Shown: in pieces, positions 47,155 to 57,166 of the stretch
Position numbering within the stretch: position 1 is the stretch's first letter
Layout: every line of letters begins with the position of its first letter
Assembly: GCA_028023455.1 (NCBI GenBank)
Contig: JAQFVV010006452.1
Coordinates: 858,501 to 922,500, forward strand
Source: Epiperipatus broadwayi
Taxonomy: Eukaryota; Onychophora; Udeonychophora; Euonychophora; Peripatidae
Direction of reading: 5' to 3'
Length of the DNA stretch: 64,000 bases
Notes under the pieces: generated by a model
What the model was told of the DNA's origin: nothing
The model's input: the letters and a program-made list of their open reading frames with translations, nothing else
The model's database searches: none
Program-made: the position numbers and the translations under genes

Positions 47155-48450
47155 ATGTAGAGGATTTGAACTAAGACTTTCATAGGACCCCAAACTATCC
47201 ACATTATCTCATACTGCTAACACACTTAATCACACACATGTCAAAAAGATAAATAATCACTGATATACATATTTTGTGCTAAACCAGCACTCATCAGTTG
47301 GTCCAGATTATCATCTCCACACACGCATATATACAATCAATGCTAAGCTTATATTAACATAGCCAAACTTCATACTTCAATGGACAGGCTTCAATCCACT
47401 CCAACCCACAACTCTTCAGCCATCCATTTTATTGAAAACATGATGATGGAACACTCAAAGCCCACATTGGTGCCAACCTTCTCATCCTACCCATGTTGAC
47501 CATAAGTCACTCTGACCCCTCATCTATAAGACATAATCCATTTATATACATAAATGAAGAATGGGCAAACCTTACAGCACTATATTTTAATATATGATTT
47601 TTTTTTCTCTACAGTACAGGCTTTGAGCATTTCATCATCAGATTTTCAATGAAATGGATAGCTGAAGAGTTGTGGGGTGGAGTGGATTGAAGCCTATTTA
47701 TTAAAGTATATGATGTGTGGCTATCTTAATGTAAGTTGATCTTTGATTGTATGTATGTGTGAAGATGATAATCTGGACCAACTGACAAGTGCTGGTTTAT
47801 TGCAAAATATGTATATTGGTGATTATTTATCCTTTCAACATGTGTGTGTGATCAAGTGTGTCAGCAGTATCAGATAGCATGGATAGTTGAGCATCATGTG
47901 AAATTCTGAGTTCAAACCCCTATATATTACATATTGGAATGCAGGTATGAAAAACCTGTACTGTAGGGAAAAAATCATATATTAAAATATAGTGCTGTAA
48001 TGTTTGCCCAACCCTCATATATGTATGTAAATGGATTATGTCCTATACAAGAGGGCTCAGAGTGACTTATGATTAATATAGGTCTTATGAGAAAGTTGGC
48101 ACCAATGTGAGCTCATAGCATACCATCATCAGATTTTTAATAAAATGGATGGCTGAAGAGTTGTGAGATGGAGCGGATTGAAGCCTGTCCATTAAAGTAT
48201 AAAGTTTGGCTATCTTAATATGAGCTGAACATTGATTGTATATATGTGTGGAGATGATAATCTGGACCAACTGACAAGTGCTGGTTTAGCACCAAATACC
48301 AATATTGGTGATTATTTATCTTTTCGACATGTGTGTGACCAAGGGTATCAGCAGTATGAGATAGCGTGGATAGTTGAGGAACGTGTAAAATTCTGAGTAC
48401 AAGCCCCTATATATTACATATTGGAGTGCAGGTATAAAAAAACCTGTACT
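47155..48450. mobile_element. Family C cluster, one inverted plus two tandem units
   Basis: A minus-sense unit (about 47155-47580) is followed by two plus-sense units whose ribozyme regions are 489 bp apart (ggaccaactgacaagtgctg at 47775 and 48264). Units share gatggaacactcaaagccc, attttgtgctaaaccagcac and acatattggagtgcaggtat-type segments, or their complements. The two plus-sense ribozymes read CUGACAA rather than CUGANGA, so they look inactive. Confidence 0.87.
47252..47316 (-). ncRNA. Hammerhead, family C, perfect stem II but G12 mutated
   Basis: Minus strand: AUAAUC/GAUUAU outer stem I, CCAA partner partly lost, CUGAUGA, stem II GUGCU-gguuu-AGCAC with the consensus G-C closing pair, AAAA for GAAA. 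The AGCACG-to-AGCACA change fits CpG decay. Confidence 0.65.
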
Positions 48451-48606
48451 CTAGAAAAAAAAATCATATTTTAATATTTATATTCATAGAGTAAATTTGG
48501 TAAATTCTACATTTAGTTATGCATCGCATGCCGTAATTGTAAAAGTTAACACAACAAAGCGTGGTGTTGCTTTATTAACCTTAAACTGCTTAAATCATTA
48601 TAAATT

Positions 48607-48720
48607 GTCAAGCGTTGTTAGCCGAGAGGTCATCGCACCCGCCTTGCAAGCAAGTAGTTGGTTGCAGACGGGTGTGAGTTCGCGTCCCGGCCGATGCTAT
48701 GACATACGAAAAAAAAAAAA
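48607..48720 (+). mobile_element. tRNA-derived SINE, long-arm subfamily, well preserved
   Basis: gtcaagcgttgttagccgag, anticodon-arm-like cgccttgcaagc, long insert caagtagttggttgcagacg, B-box-like gagttcgcgtcccgg, ccgatgctatgacatacg and an A tail to 48720. It keeps many CpG sites that are lost in the other copies, suggesting youth. The open frame across it is fortuitous. Confidence 0.88.
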
Positions 48721-49864
48721 CTGTAAGTTTATATTTTTTTAAATGAACTCATGCTAGTATATTTTTATACATAACAATTGATAATTTTTTTGACAAATCA
48801 AAACGAGCAATATTGATATGAATATTCAAAACGCTCTTTATTTTAAAAACTTTAAATTGTTGTCTTCTGATATTATACTACAGAAATTTATCTTTAAAGT
48901 TTTACTGAATTTATAAAGTTGATCTAATATTTATTTAAAGATTTGTAGAACAAAAATATTGATTTTCAATATAATCATTAATTAAAACATACTACAGTTT
49001 GCTTTTGTTTATATTTGATACTTTTTGGTAAATTATTTAAAGCAATCAAGCTTTGAATTTATTACTATTATTACTTTATTTATTTTTGAAATCTACAACT
49101 ATTTTTTTTCTCCGCCTTTTTAAAAAATAATTTATAACTGGTTTTTGGTTTCGCAGTTATTATTACTCTTCAAACAAATTATCTAAACCATATAAATAGT
49201 AAAAAAAAAAATGAAAATGAGTTTGCTGCTAGTTGAAAGGAGAGCTTTGATTCCTCTTTGAGGCTTTAAAAAAATTGAGCAAGATAAATTCCTAATATTC
49301 ACATTACTATGGTTTTACTCGTATAATAAACGAAATATGGATGACCTGATCATTAATATGTTTTAGCCACTATGGCGAGTTTGCAAGCTTTTTAGCTTTG
49401 TGTTTAAGATCAGCGACATAGTTTTTTTTTTCAGTTGCCAGATTTTTTAAAATTGAAATATTAGTGTGTGTGCGAGTGATCTTTATTTTGTATAAGTAGA
49501 GATTTATAATCATGGCAGATAAAATTAAATTATGACCTTTATCTCCAGGAAGGTCTAAAGTCACCAGCCAAGACAGTGGTTGACAGCGGAAGGTGTAGAG
49601 TAATAATAATATCTTGCTTGCCCAATCAGGCTCTGTCATTCACTGAATACCTATTTAAGTACCTACAACTGCAGATCACATTCAAGTGAATGGAAATTGC
49701 AAAAATTGAAAGAATCAAATAGTACATTGATGTACAGTAAGGTGAGAATTTTGATTTAAAAAGTAAACATATACTTTTCTACAAAGTTACAAATATGGGA
49801 AATAACTGAAATACAGGCTTATTATATGCCCATAACAATATATGTAATATATAAAGTATATGAG
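48721..49864. other. Spacer, no gene seen
   Basis: The 89-codon minus-strand frame at 49370-49639 has no family I recognise. 49215-49300 resembles 46455-46530 (gaaactctc/agagagttt regions), possibly an old repeat. Confidence 0.4.
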
Positions 49865-50215
49865 CACAGACTTTCACATGACTCACTCAATCTCAGGGTA
49901 GCCTTTGAGCATTCCATCTTCAGATTTTCAATTGGATGGGCGGTTGAAGAGTTGGAGTGTGGAGTGGATTAAAGCCTGTCCACTAAAGTATAAAAATTGG
50001 CTATTTTAATATATATCTGAGCACTTATTGCATATATGTGTAGAGATGATAATCTGGACCAACTGATGATTTCTGGCCTAGCATGAAATACATATATTGG
50101 TGATTATTTATCTTTTTGACATATATATATGTTCAAGTGTATCAGTGTTATGAGATAGAGTGGTGAATGGTGGGTCATGCGAAAGTTTGTGCTCATATAC
50201 CCTATATATTAATAT
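49865..50215 (+). mobile_element. Family C element, single plus-sense unit
   Basis: Runs from tttgagcattccatcttcag through the ribozyme to gtcatgcgaaagtttgtgct. Truncated at its left side relative to 47600-47955. The surrounding small open frames are chance. Confidence 0.8.
50049..50107 (+). ncRNA. Hammerhead ribozyme candidate, family C
   Basis: Outer stem I AUAAUC/GAUUAU (six pairs), inner CCAA/UUGG, CUGAUGA, stem II region uuucuggccuagcau with mismatches, GAAA, stem III AUA/UAU with loop CA, cleavage predicted after AUA. Catalytic boxes are intact but stem II is damaged. Confidence 0.6.
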
Positions 50216-51107
50216 AGGAAATGCAAATAGTATAGGATTTATTTTAATAAAATCATGAATGAAAAACATTATACAAATTGATAGTATATCAGACATAATG
50301 ACAAAATTATTTATTCATATTAGTGAAAGATACCAAATGCAGATAGTTCTGGTTTACAGGTTCTCATTGTGATAAAGTAAAAGATGTTTTTTATTGATGT
50401 ATAAAATGCTTTTGATAAGACCTGGGAACATTTTAAAATATTCCTGGAATAAGAGATTGGAAGAAAAAAAATATGGTGGTTACATTTGACTATGGTGATA
50501 AAAATAAGTGTGAACACAGATGTGTAAAATTCACAGAAACAGAAAAATTATGCATTAAAAATTCTGTCATTGTGAAAAATTTGAAGTGGAAGTGGACATA
50601 GAATCAACAAAATGAAGATACAACAGAATTAAATTTTTCTTGGAGTTGCAGAAAATATGTACTTGAAGATTGTATTGTTCTTGCTTAGTAAGAAGTAAAA
50701 TACATGTTAATGCAAAACTAAAAAAAGAAAAATTATTAAGAACGTCAGTATTAACAGTTGATGTTGTAAGCTTCAAAATCATCCCAGTTAATTTAAATTA
50801 GAACTTTGAAATCAATTTAAAATCTTAAAAGATTTTAAAGATGATTCAGATTTGAATAAAATCAATAAGGGAATAACAAGTATACTATTAAAAAGTGTGA
50901 TGAAGATAGCTAATATAAAAAAGTGGACCAGTAATATTTTTTAATAAGTCTAGACAATGTATAAAGAGAACATTGTGGATGAAAATACACAAAAATTCTT
51001 CATTAAAAAATATTGAATATCTAAAGTATAGTAAATAGTAAAAAAGAGTTAAATGATTATATAAGAAATTACAATTGTGCCTTGGTAAGAATAAAAATCT
51101 TAAGAGT
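50216..51107. other. AT-rich spacer, no gene seen
   Basis: Several minus-strand frames of 60-80 codons have AT-biased, hydrophobic composition and no known domain. Confidence 0.45.
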
Positions 51108-51872
51108 AGCAACTCTCCATACAATGGTATAACCCAGTGAAGGTCTTAGTAATCAATGGATGCAAAAGGTTTCTGCATAAAAATACTATCTAGTGCCTTC
51201 TCATCCAATATTCCTAACCTAATTTTTAGCTTGTGGCTTTCATCAGTGAGGAGCTTTGGATCTAAAAGCACTGTACTGAGTCTGAAAATATTGGATGAGT
51301 AGGCATTAGATAGAGATTGTATGCATAGGCTTTCTTGAATCCATTACTTACTAAGGCTGCACGGGATGGCACTATGTATAGAAAGCTGCTACTGTCATTA
51401 ACCACTTTTGTAAGAATAGAAAATGATGATCATGTGATGTTTTGGTGGTTTTATACCAATTCTATCTCTGAGACAATGGTGACTATGGTTTTTGAGAAAC
51501 CAATGAGACCAAAAAATATAGATGGTGAACAAATGAATGAGCTTGGATTGAAAACATTATTGTGTTTTGATCTTGGGATCCTAACTTTAGAGTTAACTAA
51601 ATAAATGAAAGATGGCTGCTGGAGAGTTGTATTAAATTTTAAGGTCTAGATGCAATGCTCTCAGATCCAAAGCTCCTCACAAATGAAAGCCACAAGCTAG
51701 AAACTAGTCTGAGGATATTGAATGAGCAGGTTCTAGATAGAGATTTCATGTATAAACTTTTTTGTATCCATTGGTTACTAAGGCTTGTGCTAGGTGCCAC
51801 TACTGTATGGAGAGTTTTCTACTGTTATTAATAGCTTGTGTAAGCATAGGAAACGGTGATCATGTGAAGTTT
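51108..51872. mobile_element. Family A element, inverted plus direct copies, worn
   Basis: Left arm 51108-51270 (minus-sense), then complementary family A sequence to about 51600, then a plus-sense copy 51600-51872 ending ggtgatcatgtgaagttt. The minus-strand ribozyme (about 51205-51262) keeps CUGAUGA but has AAAAU. The plus-strand one (about 51665-51720) keeps GAAAC and GUC but reads CAAAUGA. The 89-codon frame inside is not conserved in other copies. Confidence 0.8.
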
Positions 51873-52283
51873 TAAAAGTGTTAAAATATCACAATATTGG
51901 AAGGAAAGTTATTTCAACAATAAAAAAATATATATAACTATTACTGAAAAGAGATATGATATCATCAGGAGTTCTATAAAAAATTATATATTAATAAAGA
52001 ATAAAAAAACCATTTCACATAATTATTGCATCTTCTAAATTTCCAAGTATTTTAAATGAATTGATAAGATATCCAATTAAATCAAACAAAAAGGAAAAAG
52101 TTTTTGGAAATGACAAAATTATTATTGATATTTTAAAAAAAACAGGTGAATAAAAAATTGTTTACATTTTATTTAAATGATGAAGATGCACCAAGTGGTT
52201 GGAAAAATATAGTGATTATGTTGTTATTTAAAATAGATGATAAAGTAGATATTATAAATTACAGACCTATCAGACTTCTATAT

Positions 52284-53025
52284 AGCAAAACTTTTTCTCA
52301 CAGTAATGCCACCTAGTGTAGCTTTAGTAAGCAATGGATGTTAGATTGTTGTGCATCATAAGTCCTATCCAATGTTTCCTATCCATTATATCCAGACTAG
52401 ACTCTGGCTTATTGCTTTCAAAGCAAGAAGATTTAGATCTGGAAGCAGTGTGTCTGGATCTTTGGCTTTAATGATCCTCTCTAGAAGTTACTTTTTACTT
52501 TTTGGTTACCATAAAGTTAATAGCTGAAACTGAAAACACAATAACATTTTCAATCCAAGCTACTATGCCTGTCTAGTCATGCAGATCTGAATCCAGTTTG
52601 ATGACATTGTTTTTTTAATATGGTCATCTTGTCCTTTGACTAAGTATTAAACTGTTAAATCATCACACAATCACCTTTTTTTATGCTTACACAACCAGTT
52701 AAAACTGTAAAAAAAAATTCTCACAATAGTACTATCTAGTACAAGCTCTGTATCTAATAACTTTATAGTTAACCAAAAAGGTAAAAGGTGAGTGCTGGAG
52801 GGATGCATTAAATACCAAGATCCAAGTGCTCTTCTCTGACAACCATAAACTAAAAACTGATCTAGAATATTGGCTGGAAAAGCACTAAGTAAGAATTATA
52901 TTATACAAAACATTCTATTATCTATTGATTACAAGAACTTATTAAAGGTGGCGCTATTGTGAGAGAAATTGCTGTTTAATAGCTTGTGAGAGCATAAAGA
53001 AAAGGTGATTATAGTCTTTTGTTAG
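52284..53025. mobile_element. Family A element nested in RTE LINE, strongly diverged
   Basis: Starts agcaaaactttttctcacag inside the R-P-I-R-L-L codons and ends gtgattatagtcttttgtta. Left minus-sense and right plus-sense copies share the centre gtaaaaggtgagtgctggag. Ribozyme boxes are destroyed. Flanks cttctatat and ttttatat may be a decayed TSD. Confidence 0.7.
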
Positions 53026-53466
53026 TTTTATATAAAAAATTTATCAAGATAATTACAATTCATTTTTTTGTGAACTTTGGATTCTAACCAGCCTAAAAAA
53101 CAAGCTCAATTTAAAAATGTTTTTTACATAGTGGATGGAACAATTAAAAGTATTGAGAGAACATATAGAAAGGACCTATTAATATAAGTTTCAATTTTAC
53201 GTTGGATTTGTGGGTGAAAAGGCATTTCATTCAATACGAATTTACATAGCCATTAAAGATTATATTATTATATTCTGAAAAATATTTATCAAATTGCGAC
53301 CGCAATAATTAGATTACATAGTAATACTAAGAAGACTAAAATTAAAAAAATTGTATGTTATGGTGATTCAATTTTCACAAAATATTTTACAATCCTATAT
53401 ATACTTCTTCCTTCTTCTTGAGTAATTTTGCTTATTCATAAACAACAATATATCTTATTAAAAAAT

Positions 53467-53838
53467 TACAATCTTCTCACACCTTTAAGCAAGTAATTTT
53501 TATTAATATAATAACAGTTTCGACTGTCTCTGGCAATCTTTTTCAGATCTCAATCTATTGCTTTACCTCTTCCTTTCAACCATTTTATTTTACTTTATTT
53601 TTAAGTGAATAATTTTTATTAATATTATAACAGCTTTGACTGTACCTGGCAGTCTTCTTCAGATCTCAATCCATTACTCTACCTTTCTCTTTCCACCATT
53701 TTATTTTAAAATAAAAATAAAGTAAAATAAAATGGGGAAAAGAGAGAGATAGAGCAATAGATTTAGATCTGAAGAAGACTGCCAGAGACAGTCGAAACTG
53801 TTATTATATTAATAAAAAATATTTGCTTAAAGATGTAA
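53467..53838. repeat. Penelope-like terminal repeats: two tandem and one inverted
   Basis: Minus-sense copies at about 53467-53590 and 53591-53712 are spaced 116 bp apart. A plus-sense copy covers 53713-53838. Each has agatctgaagaagactgcca or its complement, next to cagtcgaaactgttat. Long A/T-rich inverted segments (attttattttactttattt) join them. The structure lies inside the RTE LINE. Confidence 0.7.
53769..53804 (+). ncRNA. Hammerhead-like motif, Penelope type
   Basis: CUGAAGA (53769-53775), one extra A, perfect stem II GACUG-ccagaga-CAGUC, GAAAC (53794-53798), then UGUU. AC/GU could form a minimal stem III with a one-base loop and a GUU site. Stem I is weak (two or three A-U pairs), so this is a motif match rather than a strong fold. 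Confidence 0.45.
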
Positions 53839-54258
53839 GAAGACTGTGACTATTTAATAAAACTTTTTACAGAAGTTTTGTAGTAAATATTAATTGGAAG
53901 CTAAAGGAATAAACATAAACAGAAATTATTTATATCATCCATAGGATGATAAAAATATTTTTGCAAATAATGCTTCAAGAGTTTAGAAAATGTTGCAAGA
54001 GTTACCAGAAGAAAATAATAAAGTAGCATTAATGATGAATACTAAAAAAACTAAAGTAATGTTTATTGCATGTTCACAGAAAAAGAAATTAAAGATTGAC
54101 AACCATGAATTAAAAGTTTATTAATACATATGAATACAATGAATGAAAATAATCATAGAATTAAACTCAGATGATGTGCTTTTGGTAAAAATAATTAGTA
54201 TTCAAAAGAAATGTCTATGCATTTAAAAAAGAAAATTTTTAGTAGATGTATTTTACCA

Positions 54259-54331
54259 GGAAACGAACTTGCTAACCCAGGACAACTGCTTGTAAGGCAG
54301 CTATGCAGACCACTCAACCACCAATGCTTGA
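54259..54331 (-). mobile_element. tRNA-derived SINE fragment nested in RTE
   Basis: Minus strand head tcaagcattggtggttgagt-like (tcaaccaccaatgcttga on plus), anticodon arm ctgccttacaagcag, B-box-like region. The tRNA 3' end and tail are missing. It interrupts the RTE frame right after the L-P codons. Confidence 0.8.
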
Positions 54332-54832
54332 TATTTAACAGATAATCAATAGAAAAATTTCAGGCTATACAACCAAGTATGAAAAGATATATGTTAGGAC
54401 TAACATGGAGACATCAAAAATTAAATACATGGATGAGAGAACAAATAGTTGTCCTGACATCACTGAAATAATCAGAGACTAAAATAGAGCTCATCTGGAC
54501 ATATTGCTAAAAGAGATTATAATATATGAATGGTTAAAGTTTAAATTACATCTTAAGAGATTATAAAATATCAATCGCATAGACATAATAAGAAAATTTG
54601 TGATGTGGAAAAGAAAGAGAAATTGATTTAAACTTGGTGACACCTTCATTCTGCAGTGGCCTGATAATAATTTAATGGTAATTGTGGTGATAGTAGAACA
54701 AATTTTTGTGTATTAGCTAATAAAGATATAAGTAATATTTATAAATCTCAATGTATTAACTCTTTTCATGAAACTATGTAATTCTTAAGCACTCGTTGAC
54801 TTCAAGTTCAGATGAAAAGGTATAAATTTGTA

Positions 54833-54930
54833 AACATAAACTAATAAATTGCGCTGAGCCAGATTTCAGCAAAACACTATGATTCTGTCAGTATTTTGGC
54901 AAAAGCTGGCTCAGTGCAATTAATTAGTTT
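54833..54930. repeat. Hairpin with 31-bp arms
   Basis: aaacataaactaataaattg...gagccag pairs with ctggctcagtgcaattaatt...tgtt, loop of about 40 bp. The minus-strand loop includes CUGACAGA and, after about 16 bases, GAAAUC, vaguely hammerhead-like. It sits at the 5' truncation point of the following LINE. Confidence 0.7.
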
Positions 54931-55276
54931 ATGTTATGTTTATTAAATTATACATTTTCATCTTATTATAAAATGAATGTTATCATTACTGGAGACTTTA
55001 ACATTCCCGAGCTATTCAGTAATGCTTTTTGTAATGTTTTTTTACTATCACTTAAGGCATATAGGATGTTACAGCCTTTTAATTTTTTGAATTTAAAGCA
55101 ACATAATTCTTATTTAAATTTTCATAATCAAATACTTGATTATGTTTTAAGCATTTTATCTCAAATTAAATCTTTTTCATCTTTGATTTTTTCTATTGAC
55201 ATACAACATTCACCTATTGAATTTTTTGTTAATATAAATTATTTTAGATCGTCTCTTTTTCTGAATATTAAAAGAT

Positions 55277-55709
55277 TAAACCACCAAACATCACTTGATC
55301 ACCATTTCTTATGCTTGCTCATAACTGTTATTAAAACAGGCAAAACTCTCCATACAGTAGCGCAAGCCAAAGTAACCAATGGATGTCAGAAGGCTTGCAC
55401 ATAAAATCCCTATCTAGTGCATACTCATCCAATATTCCCAGACTAGTTTCTGTCTTGTGGCCTTAATCAGTGAGGAGCCTTGAATCTGAGGTGTCTTCTG
55501 AAAGGTTGCATTAGATCCTAAGATCTAGGTGCAGTGCTTTCAGATCCAAAGCTCCTCACTGACAAAGGCCACAAGCTGGAAACTAACTAGTCTGCGGATA
55601 TTGAATGAGTAGGCACTACATAGGGATTTTATGCACAAGCCTTCTGGCATCCATTGATTACTCTGGCTTGCACTGAGTGGCACCTTGTATGGAGAGTTTT
55701 TTCTGTTTT
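55277..55709. mobile_element. Family A palindromic element in LINE, 13-bp TSD
   Basis: A 433-bp insertion with perfect TSD aatattaaaagat (55264-55276, 55710-55722). Removing the element and one TSD copy joins the LINE frame L-N-I-K-R to C-Y-K-E without a shift. Minus-strand ribozyme (about 55430-55490) reads CUGAUUA and the plus-strand one (about 55550-55620) CUGACAA, so both are inactive, while GAAAC and UAGUC persist. Confidence 0.93.
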
Positions 55710-56595
55710 AATATTAAAAGATGTTATAAAGAAGGAAATTATTTTGGTCTGCGTAAGCCAATTTCCAATTTTGATTGGAGCTCATCAGACATTAATTATA
55801 ATATGGATTTATTTAATTTAATATTTAATAATATGATTGCTTTTTATATACCCAAACATTATGTTTTTTTATAATTATTTTACTTCTTGGGTTTCAGCTA
55901 TATTTAAGAAAATTATTTTCTAAAACTCAAAATTTATTTTTTATAATAACTTTTTTAATTATAGAAGATTGGTTAAAATTATTCAGAAAATTGATTATCA
56001 AGAATATATTAAAAATATCGAACTTAACATGTCATATAATCCTAAGGAATTTTGACTTTTTGCTAAAAAGTTTGGCATTAACAAAAGTAAGTCTCAAATA
56101 AATTATAGTTCCACTTATTAAACACAGATGATTTTTCAGTTCATTATTCTATACTGTATGGAAATTCTCAATTATCTTCTGAGTATAGATTACCTAATGA
56201 ATGTTTTAATGATAGTATTTCTATTGATTGTTTCAGCAATAATGATATTACATCTGCTATCAAAGAACTGAAATTATATTCAAATTTAGATTATGATAAT
56301 ATACTTTCTTTTGTTTATAAAGAATGTGTGGAATTCTTTGCTATTCACCTGTGTTACATTCTTAATTGTTACATTAAAAAGTGTATTTTTCCCAACTTCC
56401 ATAAACTTGCCAAAGTTATATCTATTTATAACAGTGGTTCAAGAGATAATGAAAATGATTACATACCTATTTCAGTGCTTCATACAATTGCACACTTACC
56501 TGAAAGGTGTATTTATAAAAAAATATTAATGATATAAACATGATTTTTTACCCAATAGATCAACTGAAAGTAATCTTGTAAAAATAACTGATCAT

Positions 56596-57166
56596 CACAT
56601 GATCACTATTTCTTACGCTAGCACATTACTGTTATTAAACAGGCAAAACTCTCCATACAGTAGTGCCACCCTGTGCCAAACAGAGTAATCAATGAATGCC
56701 AGAAGGCTTGTGCATAAAATCCCTATTTAGTGCCTACTCATCCAATATCCCCAGACTAGTTTCTGGCTTGTGGTCTTTGTCAGTGAGGAGCTTTGGATCT
56801 GAGAGCACTGCACCTAGATCTTAGGATCTAATGCAACCCTCCAGCAGCCACCTTATATCTCTACTTAACTACAAAACTATGAGAATAAAATTGAAAACAC
56901 AATAATATTTTCAATCTAAGCTCAATAGCTTATATAGTCATATGGGTGTGAACCCAGTTCAGTACCCATATATTTTGGTGTCTTTGGCTCTTTAACAACC
57001 ATAGCCACCACAATCCTATTGTGCAGGATTGGTGTTAACCACTAAACATCACATGATCACTATTTTTATGCTAGCATATTACTGTTATTAAAACAGGCAA
57101 AACTCTCCATTGATTACTCTGGTTGGCACTGAGTCGCACTACTGTATGGAGAGTTTTGCCTGTTTT
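56596..57166. mobile_element. Family A element in LINE, 1.1 tandem units plus inverted end, 13-bp TSD
   Basis: A 571-bp insertion with perfect TSD aataactgatcat (56583-56595, 57167-57179), duplicating the codons for I-T-D-H of the LINE. The start segment cacatgatcactattt...aaaactctcca recurs at 57051, giving a tandem unit of 455 bp. The last 60 bp are an inverted copy of the segment ending gagtaatcaa. This is the fullest single-direction copy of the family A unit. Confidence 0.93.
56741..56799 (-). ncRNA. Hammerhead, family A, G8 mutated
   Basis: Minus strand: AUCCAA/UUGGAU and CCUCA/UGGGG stem I pairings intact, GAAAC and UAGUC intact, but the core reads CUGACAA instead of CUGANGA. A single change probably inactivates it. 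Confidence 0.65.

Larger units (their letters stand above)
51895..54690 (+). pseudogene. RTE-type LINE, long decayed copy with three nested insertions
   Basis: Pieces in order: a pre-RT region with S-N-K-K-E-K-V-F-G-N-D-K (about 52080), P-S-G-W-K-N-I-V...I-N-Y-R-P-I near 52190-52275, then after a family A insertion the finger/palm remnants with K-A-F-H-S-I (about 53220) and a worn R-L-H-S-N-T stretch. A Penelope-like fragment cluster follows, then the FADD region (worn, about 53930), the C-terminal domain 53980-54260, a SINE, and the 3' end 54332-54690 finishing ctgcagtggcctgataataa. Many stops and frameshifts. It covers more of the element than 23345-24372, though it is older. Confidence 0.85.

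Noticed and set aside
49370-49639. Host exon or small gene (89 codons, minus strand)
   Set aside because: Looks protein-like in places, but there are no splice signals, no neighbouring coding sequence and no family match.
55677-55874. Separate small protein
   Set aside because: It joins the end of a family A insertion to LINE linker sequence. The first residues are not genuine.
14311-57166. Family A as an ordinary MITE or foldback DNA transposon
   Set aside because: TSDs are 9-15 bp, one copy is a tandem of 455-bp units and one is not palindromic at all. These do not fit a DNA transposon with fixed terminal inverted repeats and short TSD.
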